Positions 1 to 5,971 of a stretch of 5,971 nucleotides of DNA are shown one piece after another. The notes beneath the pieces were generated by a model. That model had not been told where the DNA came from. It saw nothing but the letters and a program-made list of their open reading frames with translations, and made no database searches. The first letter of the stretch is position 1, and every line of letters starts with the position of its first letter. Position numbers and translations under genes: made by a program. The stretch is taken from contig CAZWVT010000083.1 in assembly GCA_964636665.1 (NCBI GenBank), positions 1-5,971 of the forward strand, read 5' to 3'. This stretch comes from JAAYLC01 sp964636665. GTDB lineage: Bacteria; Bacteroidota; Bacteroidia; Flavobacteriales; Flavobacteriaceae.

Positions 1-98
1 AAAAATACTTGATTGACGAAACCGGGAATCTGATTGAGGTGTTTGAATCGGCCGTATCCCCATTGAGCGAAGAGATTGCGAAGCATTTGAACAGCTAA
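1..98 (+). CDS. C-terminal end of a probable glutathione peroxidase (partial, 5' end outside window)
   Basis: An open frame entering from the left edge (first full codon at 3) gives 31 residues and stops at TAA 96-98. The tail starts KYLIDETGNLIEVFES and continues with a PLSEEIAKHL-like end. This matches the last beta-strand and helix of thioredoxin-fold glutathione peroxidases, whose C-termini have the pattern KFL(V/I)D..G.....F....P...EI...L. Those enzymes reduce hydrogen peroxide or lipid peroxides using a thiol donor, often thioredoxin in bacteria. The catalytic Cys, Gln and Trp lie upstream of the window and cannot be checked. The gene is convergent with yraN, with only base 99 between the two stop codons. 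The strand and frame are secure; the family call rests on a short tail and could be another thioredoxin-like protein. Confidence 0.62.
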   Translation, partial: KYLIDETGNLIEVFESAVSPLSEEIAKHLNS

Positions 99-99
99 T

Positions 100-462
100 T
101 CAAAAGTGATAAAAGGCGTTTTCAAAATGTTCTATGCGTTCTTCTTTTTTGTTTTTTAAGATGGCTATGATATCGAATCGCACTTCTGCATCGATTTCAT
201 TTCTTATCACATATTCATTGGCTGCTTTTACCAGAGATTTTATTTTTCGAGGAGTTACAAAACTCTGAGGATCGCCAAAGAAATTGCTGTTTCTGGTTTT
301 CACTTCCACCATCACGACGGTGTCTTCTTCACGTTGGGCGATGATGTCGATTTCAGCTTTGTCAAACCTGAAATTACGCGTTAAAATTTTATAACCCTGA
401 GTCTGTAAATGCGCCACGGCCATATCTTCACCTAATTTGCCTAATTCGTTGTGACTTGCCAT
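100..462 (-). CDS. yraN: YraN / UPF0102 family endonuclease-like protein
   Basis: This 120-residue protein has the usual length for UPF0102 (YraN). The family has a restriction-endonuclease-like (PD-(D/E)xK) fold, and its cellular role is not firmly established. Visible motifs are GKLGEDMAVAHLQTQGY (residues 8-24, with the conserved Glu12), NFRF..AEIDIIA (30-42, with Glu37 and Asp39), and VEVKTR (52-57, with the ExK pair Glu53/Lys55). The core acidic and lysine residues are thus intact. FGDPQSFVTPRKI (62-74) and RFDIIAI (95-101) are further conserved blocks. There is no signal peptide or membrane segment, so it is cytoplasmic. The ATG at 462-460 begins only five bases after the ldcA stop, so the gene is probably translated from the ldcA transcript; no Shine-Dalgarno is seen. 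The family call is secure, but whether it is an active nuclease is unknown. Confidence 0.93.
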   Translation of the reverse strand: MASHNELGKLGEDMAVAHLQTQGYKILTRNFRFDKAEIDIIAQREEDTVVMVEVKTRNSNFFGDPQSFVTPRKIKSLVKAANEYVIRNEIDAEVRFDIIAILKNKKEERIEHFENAFYHF

Positions 463-467
463 AGTTT

Positions 468-1373
468 TTATTCATTCAAAAATTCCAAGGCAACACGACC
501 TTCAGAAACTGTCAACCGAACCTGATTTCCCATAATCAAGGCTCTGTTATCTTCAATGTGTCCGGCGGGAAAATCAAAACACACCGGATAATCAAATTCT
601 TTTACAGCATCATAAATTATTTCTTCCGCTTGTTTTCCAAACGGAACTTCATTGTCGTTCATGTCGGTCAAACCTCCCACTACCAATCCTGCCAAATTAT
701 CCAGAAGACCGTTTCGTTTTAAATTCATCATCATTCGGTCTATGTGGTACAGATATTCATCCAAATCTTCCAAAAACAAAATTTTTCCCTGAGTATTGAT
801 GCACGATGAACTTCCACAGAGGGAATATAAAATAGAAAGATTTCCTCCTGTCAATTCTCCTTCTGCGGTTCCGAATCGGTTTAATTTATTATTGCTTTCT
901 TCTTTGATTGCATACGGATTTCCCATCAATACGGTTTGAATAGAATCGATGGATTCCTGAGTGTTTTTCATAACGGTCGCCGCAATGGGAGCATGAAGGC
1001 TTTTAATTCCCAACTTATTTATTTGGGCATGTAAAATCGTCATATCACTGTATCCGACAACCCATTTTGGGTGTTCAATGAATTTTGTAAAATCGAGAGC
1101 ATCTATAATTCTTACCGTTCCATATCCCCCTCGGACGCACCAAATTGCTTTTATTTCAGGATTGTCCAACATATTCTGCATATCCGAAATCCGCAGCGCA
1201 TCATCTCCGGCAAACTGATGATGTTCCGCACCGATGGTTTTACCGAGCTTTACCCGAAGCCCCAGCTCTTCAACAAATTTAACAACAGGTGCCAATTCTT
1301 CTTTTGACGCCTTACGGGCAGTAGAAAGAAATCCTATAGTATCGCCATGCTTTAAATAATCGGGAGTTTTCAT
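468..1373 (-). CDS. ldcA: LD-carboxypeptidase (peptidase family S66)
   Basis: This 301-residue protein fits the S66 family length of about 300. These serine peptidases remove the terminal D-Ala from the L-Ala-D-Glu-diaminopimelate-D-Ala tetrapeptide during cytoplasmic peptidoglycan recycling. The N-terminal half has GDTIGFLSTAR (10-20), WCVRGGYGT (78-86) and VVGYSDMTILHA (105-116), with Ser109 as the expected nucleophile. The C-terminal half has GELTGGNLSILYSLCGS (172-188), LFLEDLDEYLYHIDRMM (199-215) with Glu202, and FPAGH (268-272) with His272. The Ser-Glu-His triad is therefore complete. No signal peptide is visible, as expected for a cytosolic enzyme. The start ATG (1373-1371) puts the conserved GDTIG block at the usual distance and lies about 25 bases after a predicted transcription start. 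It heads a probable operon with yraN. The related S66 enzyme MccF (microcin C7 immunity) cannot be excluded from sequence alone, but a housekeeping setting favours LdcA. Confidence 0.94.
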   Translation of the reverse strand: MKTPDYLKHGDTIGFLSTARKASKEELAPVVKFVEELGLRVKLGKTIGAEHHQFAGDDALRISDMQNMLDNPEIKAIWCVRGGYGTVRIIDALDFTKFIEHPKWVVGYSDMTILHAQINKLGIKSLHAPIAATVMKNTQESIDSIQTVLMGNPYAIKEESNNKLNRFGTAEGELTGGNLSILYSLCGSSSCINTQGKILFLEDLDEYLYHIDRMMMNLKRNGLLDNLAGLVVGGLTDMNDNEVPFGKQAEEIIYDAVKEFDYPVCFDFPAGHIEDNRALIMGNQVRLTVSEGRVALEFLNE

Positions 1374-1404
1374 TCAAATATTCGTTTTTTAATTTAAAGA
1401 TATT

Positions 1405-1436
1405 CAAAAATACCTTTTTAGATGCATAGCATACAA
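1405..1436 (-). promoter_or_regulatory. Bacteroidota-type promoter for ldcA-yraN
   Basis: Read on the minus strand, TATTTTTG (1412-1405) matches the Bacteroidota -7 consensus TAnnTTTG exactly. A TTG (1436-1434) precedes it with a 21-base spacer, within the known range for the -33 element. Transcription would start near 1399, giving a leader of about 25 bases before the ldcA ATG. The motifs are seen directly; promoter activity is inferred. Confidence 0.66.
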
Positions 1437-1449
1437 TCGATAATCGATT
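1435..1449. repeat. 15-bp inverted repeat, possible operator at the ldcA promoter
   Basis: AATCGATAATCGATT consists of two perfect 7-base arms (AATCGAT / ATCGATT) around a single central A at 1442. Its left end overlaps the -33 TTG of the ldcA promoter, the position expected for a repressor or activator site. It is too short and AT-rich to be a terminator. A chance palindrome is possible in AT-rich DNA, and no regulator gene lies nearby. Confidence 0.38.
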
Positions 1450-1549
1450 AAATATAAAAATTCATCGCTGAAACTTATCTCGAACTGTTATTTAAATTTC
1501 ATCAAATTCTTTCTTGCTTCTTAATTTTCTTATAAAAACAGGAACGAAT

Positions 1550-1564
1550 CCGAGGTCGGTCGGT
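1550..1564. repeat. Short GC-rich direct/inverted repeat upstream of metG promoter
   Basis: CCGAGGTCGGTCGGT stands out in an otherwise AT-rich intergenic region. It contains an inverted repeat (CCGA, two bases, TCGG at 1550-1559) and an overlapping 4-bp direct repeat (GGTC twice plus GGT, 1554-1564). It directly abuts the -33 position of the metG promoter. It could be a protein-binding site or a chance sequence. The rest of the divergent intergenic region between the two promoters shows nothing I can name. Confidence 0.25.
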
Positions 1565-1592
1565 TTATAAATAATTGAAAAATGTACCTTTG
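1564..1592 (+). promoter_or_regulatory. Bacteroidota-type promoter for metG(-tex)
   Basis: TACCTTTG (1585-1592) is an exact match to the -7 consensus TAnnTTTG. The -33 element is weak: TTT (1564-1566), not TTG, sits 18 bases upstream. Transcription would begin at about 1597-1600, leaving a leader of about 28 bases before the ATG at 1627. This placement decides the metG start: an in-frame ATG at 1582 overlaps the -7 element and so would not be in the mRNA. Confidence 0.68.
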
Positions 1593-1626
1593 CCAATTAG
1601 ATTTTTTCACAAAACATTGGTTTCCT

Positions 1627-3705
1627 ATGATTACAATTCCAAAACGATACACAATCACTGCAGCGCTGCCTTATACCAACGGTCCGATTCACATCGGGCA
1701 TCTTGCCGGCGTTTATGTTCCCTCCGATATTTATGCACGTTACCAACGCCTTCAAGGAAAAGACGTTGCTTTCATTTGCGGAAGTGATGAGCACGGGGTG
1801 GCAATTACGCTTAAAGCAAAAAAGGAAGGCGTTTCTCCTCAGGAAATCGCAGACAAATACCATCAGATGATTAAGGAAAGTTTCGAGGCTTTTGGAATTT
1901 CATTTGACAATTATTCCCGGACTTCATCGGAAATTCATCATCAGACGGCTTCCGATTTTTTTAAAACGCTTTATGACAAAGGGAAGTTTATAGAAGAAGT
2001 TACCGAGCAACTTTACGATGAAGAAGCCAACCAATTTTTAGCCGATCGCTATGTCCTCGGAACTTGTCCGAAATGTGCTTATGAAGAAGCTTACGGCGAC
2101 CAATGTGAAAAATGTGGAACAAGTTTAAACGCCACGGATTTAATAGACCCAAAAAGTGCGATTTCCGGAAATAAACCGATTTTAAAAGAAACAAAACACT
2201 GGTTTTTACCTTTAAACGAATACGAAGATTTTTTAAAAGATTGGATTCTCGTAAATCATAAAAAAGACTGGAAACCGAATGTTTACGGACAATGTAAAAG
2301 CTGGATTGAAGAGGGATTAAAACCACGAGCAGTTACAAGAGATTTGGATTGGGGAATTCCCGTTCCGGTAAAAAACGCCGAAGGCAAAGTGCTTTATGTT
2401 TGGTTTGATGCTCCCATCGGTTATATATCTTCTACCAAAGAATGGGCAAAACGCGAAGGAAAAAATTGGGAAGCTTATTGGAAAGACGAGGAAACAAAAA
2501 TGCTTTTCTTTATCGGGAAAGACAACATTGTTTTTCACTGTATTATTTTCCCGGCGATGCTTTCCGCTGAAGGCAGTTATATCCTTCCGCAAAATGTTCC
2601 TGCAAACGAATTTTTAAATTTGGAAGGAAACAAACTTTCCACCAGTAAAAACTGGGCTGTTTGGCTTCACGAATATTTGGAAGAATTTCCCGACCAACAA
2701 GATGTGCTTCGTTATGTGCTTACTGCAAACGCTCCGGAAACCAAAGACAACGACTTTACTTGGGCTGATTTTCAAGCCCGAAACAACAACGAACTCGTGG
2801 CTATTTTCGGTAATTTCATAAATCGGGTAATGGTATTGACCGACAAATATTACCAAGGAACTGTTCCCAAAATTTTTGATTTGACGGAGATTGACAAGCA
2901 AACTTTAACCGCGATGCAAGAATTTCCAACTAAAATTTCAAATTCACTGGAACGCTATCGTTTTCGCGAGGCGCAAGGAGAGCTGATGAATTTGGCGAGA
3001 TTGGGAAATAAATATTTGGCAGACGAAGAACCGTGGAAAACCATTAAAACTGATGAAAATCGGACGCAGACGGTGATGCATATCGCTTTGCAAATCGCAA
3101 CTGCTTTGGCCGTTTTGAGCGAACCTTTTCTACCGTTTACTTCAAAAAAATTAAAACAAATGCTCACTATAGCCGAGCAAAATATCGATTGGAATACCAT
3201 TTCCGAAACTTCTGAATTAATTCCGGTCGGCCATCAAATCGGGAAAGCAACTTTGTTATTTTCAAAAATCGAAGACGAACAAATTCAATATCAATTAGAC
3301 AAACTAAATAAAACAAAAACGACCAATATGGAAACTCAAACTGCTTCTAAAAAAATAGAAAGCCAAAAAGAAACCATTCAATACGATGATTTTATAAAAA
3401 TGGATATGCGCGTCGGAACCATACTCGAAGCTGAAAAGATGCCGAAAGCCGACAAGCTCCTTATCTTAAAGGTGGATACCGGAATCGATACGCGAACCAT
3501 TGTTTCGGGAATCGCAGAACATTTTTCGCCCGAAGAAATTATCGGAAAACAAGTGACTGTATTGGTAAACTTGGCGCCTCGAAAACTTCGCGGTGTGGAA
3601 AGTCAAGGAATGATTTTAATGTCTGAAAACAGTGACGGAAAATTGGTTTTCATCAATCCCGACAACGATAAAATCACCATCGAAAATGGTGCAACGATAA
3701 GCTAA
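1627..3705 (+). CDS. metG: Methionine--tRNA ligase (MetRS) with C-terminal tRNA-binding domain
   Basis: Class I aminoacyl-tRNA synthetase that attaches methionine to initiator and elongator tRNA-Met in the cytoplasm. The product is 692 residues from ATG 1627. The Rossmann catalytic core opens with ITAALPYTNGPIHIGHLAG (10-28), with the HIGH motif at 22-25. The zinc knuckle is Cys147-x2-Cys150-x9-Cys160-x2-Cys163, the four-cysteine spacing of E. coli-type MetRS. The KMSKS loop reads KLSTSK (336-341). An alpha-helical anticodon-binding domain follows from about residue 390 (FGNFINRV near 394-401) to about 550. A Lys/Gln/Thr-rich linker (about 551-585) leads to a Trbp111/EMAP-II-like OB-fold tRNA-binding domain (586-692), recognisable by DMRVGTI, KADKLL, IVSGIA and NLAPRKLRGVESQGM. 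An upstream in-frame ATG at 1582 would add 15 residues but overlaps the promoter, and MITIPKRYTITAALPY is the natural N-terminus. tex follows after 23 bases on the same strand. Confidence 0.98.
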   Translation: MITIPKRYTITAALPYTNGPIHIGHLAGVYVPSDIYARYQRLQGKDVAFICGSDEHGVAITLKAKKEGVSPQEIADKYHQMIKESFEAFGISFDNYSRTSSEIHHQTASDFFKTLYDKGKFIEEVTEQLYDEEANQFLADRYVLGTCPKCAYEEAYGDQCEKCGTSLNATDLIDPKSAISGNKPILKETKHWFLPLNEYEDFLKDWILVNHKKDWKPNVYGQCKSWIEEGLKPRAVTRDLDWGIPVPVKNAEGKVLYVWFDAPIGYISSTKEWAKREGKNWEAYWKDEETKMLFFIGKDNIVFHCIIFPAMLSAEGSYILPQNVPANEFLNLEGNKLSTSKNWAVWLHEYLEEFPDQQDVLRYVLTANAPETKDNDFTWADFQARNNNELVAIFGNFINRVMVLTDKYYQGTVPKIFDLTEIDKQTLTAMQEFPTKISNSLERYRFREAQGELMNLARLGNKYLADEEPWKTIKTDENRTQTVMHIALQIATALAVLSEPFLPFTSKKLKQMLTIAEQNIDWNTISETSELIPVGHQIGKATLLFSKIEDEQIQYQLDKLNKTKTTNMETQTASKKIESQKETIQYDDFIKMDMRVGTILEAEKMPKADKLLILKVDTGIDTRTIVSGIAEHFSPEEIIGKQVTVLVNLAPRKLRGVESQGMILMSENSDGKLVFINPDNDKITIENGATIS

Positions 3706-3728
3706 TCTTTTACCTTCTGTTTTTTATT

Positions 3729-5873
3729 TTGAATCCGGTTTCGCATTATATCAGTTCATCCACAGAATTTCCGATAAAGGGAATTCAAAATACGCTCAAT
3801 CTTTTGGCTGATGGAGCTACATTGCCGTTTATTGCCCGTTATCGAAAAGAAATGACGGGCAATTTAGACGAAGTTCAATTGGGCGAAATCATCAAGCTGA
3901 AAGAGCAGTTTGAAACCCTTCAAAGTCGCAAACAAACCATTCTCAAAGCGATAGAGGACCAAAATGCTTTGACAGAAACTCTTCGGGATAAAATATTGAA
4001 TGCCTCCGATTTAATTACACTCGAAGACTTATATCTTCCTTTCAAAAAATCGCGAAAAACCAAAGCCCATACAGCGCGCGAAAAAGGATTGGAACCGTTG
4101 GCGAAAATCCTGATGGCACAAAACAAAACTTTTTCATCTTCGGAATTGACTGTTTTGGCGAAACGCTTTGCAAATGACAATGTTTCAGAAGATGATGCTT
4201 TAGAAGGCGCAGGTCACATTATTGCAGAATGGATTAACGAACGCAGCGACATCCGCACTCTGCTCAGAAGGCAAATTCAACGTTACGGAGCTGTTGCGAC
4301 CAAGGCAATCAGCAAAAATCAAGAAAATGAGGACGCTCAAAAATTCCGTGATTATTTTGATTGGAACGAACCCTTGCAGCGCATTCCTTCTCACCGATTG
4401 TTAGCAATTCTTCGGGCCGAAAAAGAAGATTTTATCCGATTGAAGATTGAAATAGACAATGAAAAAGCCATCGAAACAATTGAAAAGAACACATTAAAAT
4501 CCGATGACGCTGCAGCAGGACAAATAAAAGCTGCAATTAAAGATAGTTTTACCCGATTGTTATTTCCGTCATTATCCAATGAAGCGCTTTCCGTTGCAAA
4601 AGAAAAAGCAGAAGAAACTGCAATCGGGGTTTTTGCCAAAAACTTAAACCAACTTTTATTGGGTTCGCCTTTAGGAGAAAAAAGAGTGTTAGCCATCGAC
4701 CCCGGATTCCGAACGGGTTGCAAATTAGTTTGTTTGGACGCACAAGGAAATTTATTATACAATGAAACCATTTTTCCCCATCCTCCAAAAAATGACAGTC
4801 GCGGAGCGATGAAAAAAATAAGTTCCTTAGCAGATGCTTATCAGATTGAAGCCATTGCCATTGGGAATGGAACGGCTTCTCGGGAAACGGAGCAACTCAT
4901 AAAACGCATTCACTTCAAGAATCCGATTCAAGTATTTATCGTCAATGAAGCCGGCGCTTCTGTATATTCTGCTTCAAAAATAGCACGTGAAGAATTTCCG
5001 AATTACGATGTAACCGTTCGCGGTGCAGTTTCAATTGGCAGAAGATTGCAAGATCCGTTGGCAGAATTGGTCAAAATCGATCCGAAATCCATCGGAGTGG
5101 GTCAATATCAGCACGATGTCGATCAAGGCAAACTCAAAAAATCTTTGGATGCCGTAGTTGTAAACGCTGTAAATAAAGTTGGTGTAAATCTGAATACCGC
5201 CAGTGTTCCTCTGCTGAGTTACGTTTCCGGAATCGGATTAAAATTGGCAGAAAACATCGTAGCTCATCGAGAAAACAATGGTTCTTTCAATTCCCGAAAA
5301 CAATTATTGGAAGTTCCGCAATTGGGTAAAAAAGCTTATGAACAAGCCGCCGGGTTTTTACGAATTAAGGACGGGGAAAATCCGTTGGATAATTCGGCAG
5401 TACATCCGGAGAGCTATGAAATAGTTGAAAAAATCGCTTCCGACTTAAAAGTTTCTGTTTCTGAATTAATCGGAAATGAAAAGCTCATCCACAAAATCGC
5501 TATGGAAAAATACCTCACAGATTCCATCGGACTTCCTACGCTTACCGACATTGTCAAAGAACTTGAAAAACCCGGGTTAGACATTCGCGAGGAAGCAAAG
5601 GTTTTTACATTCAATCAGCACATCAAAACCATTCGCGATTTAAAAGAAGGGCAATTGCTTCCCGGCATCGTCAACAACATCACGAATTTCGGTTGTTTTG
5701 TAGATATCGGCATCAAGGAAAGCGGTTTAATCCACATTTCGAACCTTTCCGATTCATTTGTAAAAGATGTAAACGAACACGTGCATTTACATCAACAAAT
5801 TGTAGTTAAGGTACTGGATGTCGATATCGAAAGAAAACGGATTCAACTGAAACTACATCAATTAAATCAATAA
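3729..5873 (+). CDS. tex: Tex family transcription accessory / RNA-binding protein
   Basis: Tex proteins are conserved cytoplasmic nucleic-acid-binding factors linked to transcription; the family is named after Bordetella Tex. The 714 residues are near full family length. The N-terminal helical domain includes ATLPFIARYRKEMTG (30-44) and LEDLYLPFKKSRKTK (98-112), followed by AREKGLEPLA. The YqgF/RNase H-like domain starts about residue 319 with RVLAIDPGFRTG (Asp324) and contains GNGTASRETE (379-388) and VNEAGASVYSASK (405-417). VGQYQHDV (457-464) follows. Helix-hairpin-helix repeats span about 488-560 (GIGLKLAENIVAHR; LLEVPQLGKKAYEQAAGFLR). The C-terminal S1 RNA-binding domain covers about 641-712 (PGIVNNITNFGCFVDIG; GLIHISNLS). 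The start is TTG: the frame has a stop at 3669-3671, no ATG lies between it and 3729, and the next ATG (residue 42) would cut into the conserved N-terminus. No TAnnTTTG promoter is seen in the 23-base gap after metG, so co-transcription is likely. Confidence 0.96.
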   Translation: MNPVSHYISSSTEFPIKGIQNTLNLLADGATLPFIARYRKEMTGNLDEVQLGEIIKLKEQFETLQSRKQTILKAIEDQNALTETLRDKILNASDLITLEDLYLPFKKSRKTKAHTAREKGLEPLAKILMAQNKTFSSSELTVLAKRFANDNVSEDDALEGAGHIIAEWINERSDIRTLLRRQIQRYGAVATKAISKNQENEDAQKFRDYFDWNEPLQRIPSHRLLAILRAEKEDFIRLKIEIDNEKAIETIEKNTLKSDDAAAGQIKAAIKDSFTRLLFPSLSNEALSVAKEKAEETAIGVFAKNLNQLLLGSPLGEKRVLAIDPGFRTGCKLVCLDAQGNLLYNETIFPHPPKNDSRGAMKKISSLADAYQIEAIAIGNGTASRETEQLIKRIHFKNPIQVFIVNEAGASVYSASKIAREEFPNYDVTVRGAVSIGRRLQDPLAELVKIDPKSIGVGQYQHDVDQGKLKKSLDAVVVNAVNKVGVNLNTASVPLLSYVSGIGLKLAENIVAHRENNGSFNSRKQLLEVPQLGKKAYEQAAGFLRIKDGENPLDNSAVHPESYEIVEKIASDLKVSVSELIGNEKLIHKIAMEKYLTDSIGLPTLTDIVKELEKPGLDIREEAKVFTFNQHIKTIRDLKEGQLLPGIVNNITNFGCFVDIGIKESGLIHISNLSDSFVKDVNEHVHLHQQIVVKVLDVDIERKRIQLKLHQLNQ

Positions 5874-5896
5874 TGTCCAAAACGTTTTTCTTCAAT

Positions 5897-5971
5897 GATA
5901 TAAGACTTGTGGACGTAGGACGTAAGACTAACAGATTAATGGTTAAAGGTTAATGGTTAATGGTGAATGGT
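5897..5971. repeat. Degenerate 7-bp tandem repeat array (continues past window edge)
   Basis: From 5912 to the right edge the sequence runs in a 7-base period for about eight and a half units. The unit drifts from GACGTAA-like copies (GACGTAG 5912-5918, GACGTAA 5919-5925, GACTAAC 5926-5932) through AGATTAA (5933-5939) to TGGTTAA-like copies (TGGTTAA 5940-5946 and 5954-5960, AGGTTAA 5947-5953, TGGTGAA 5961-5967, then TGGT). Two looser units (GATATAA 5897-5903; GACTTGT 5904-5910, plus one extra base) extend it leftward. It lies just after the tex stop, and no open frame crosses it. It resembles the heptameric short tandem repeats known from other bacterial intergenic regions. Its function is unknown; replication slippage is the likely source. 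Confidence 0.8.

Noticed and set aside
1071..1307. 78-residue plus-strand open frame inside ldcA
   Set aside because: It is antisense to an ldcA stretch with strong family motifs and has no promoter or family signature of its own.
1374..1626. T-box, riboswitch or small RNA upstream of metG
   Set aside because: The predicted metG leader is only about 28 bases, too short for such a structure, and no matching conserved motif is seen.
3725..3731. TATTTTG just before tex as a -7 promoter element
   Set aside because: It is one base short of TAnnTTTG and overlaps the start codon, so a transcript from it would lack the start.
4391..4771. 126-residue minus-strand open frame inside tex, plus the other shorter frames within metG and tex
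   Set aside because: They are fully contained in clearly conserved genes, their translations show no recognisable domain, and the opposite-strand genes have complete family motifs.
5879..5888. AAAACGTTTT palindrome after tex as a terminator
   Set aside because: It has no loop and only one G-C pair per arm, so it cannot form a stable terminator hairpin. The real terminator, if any, probably lies beyond the window.
5897..5971. CRISPR array or replication-origin iterons
   Set aside because: There are no spacers between units, the unit is only 7 bases, and no cas, replication or DnaA-box feature is visible in the window.

Overview
The window looks like ordinary chromosomal DNA from a member of the Bacteroidota, most likely the Flavobacteriia. 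The evidence is AT-rich intergenic DNA, no Shine-Dalgarno sequence before any start, two matches to the Bacteroidota promoter element TAnnTTTG, and protein sequences typical of that phylum by recollection. No database search was possible, so the genus is left open.

Layout. Positions 1-98 (+) are the last codons of an upstream gene, probably a glutathione peroxidase. Its stop lies one base from the stop of a convergent minus-strand pair, ldcA (1373-468) followed by yraN (462-100). These two are five bases apart and probably form one transcript. A short divergent intergenic region (1374-1626) carries a minus-strand promoter for ldcA-yraN, a 15-bp inverted repeat overlapping that promoter's -33 element, a small GC-rich repeat, and a plus-strand promoter for metG. 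metG (1627-3705) and tex (3729-5873) follow head to tail with a 23-base gap and are probably co-transcribed. The last ~75 bases hold a degenerate 7-bp tandem repeat that runs off the window.

How the genes fit together. All are housekeeping genes. MetG charges tRNA-Met for translation, and Tex is an RNA-binding accessory factor of transcription. LdcA trims tetrapeptides in peptidoglycan recycling, and YraN is a conserved nuclease-fold protein of uncertain role. The peroxidase detoxifies peroxides. Apart from the likely co-transcription of each pair, nothing suggests a joint pathway.

I found no undescribed defence, mobile or biosynthetic system. The points worth a second look are small: the period-7 repeat at the right edge, a metG start that can be mis-annotated because an in-frame ATG overlaps the promoter, a palindrome at the ldcA promoter, a TTG start for tex, and a KLSTS version of the KMSKS loop in MetG.
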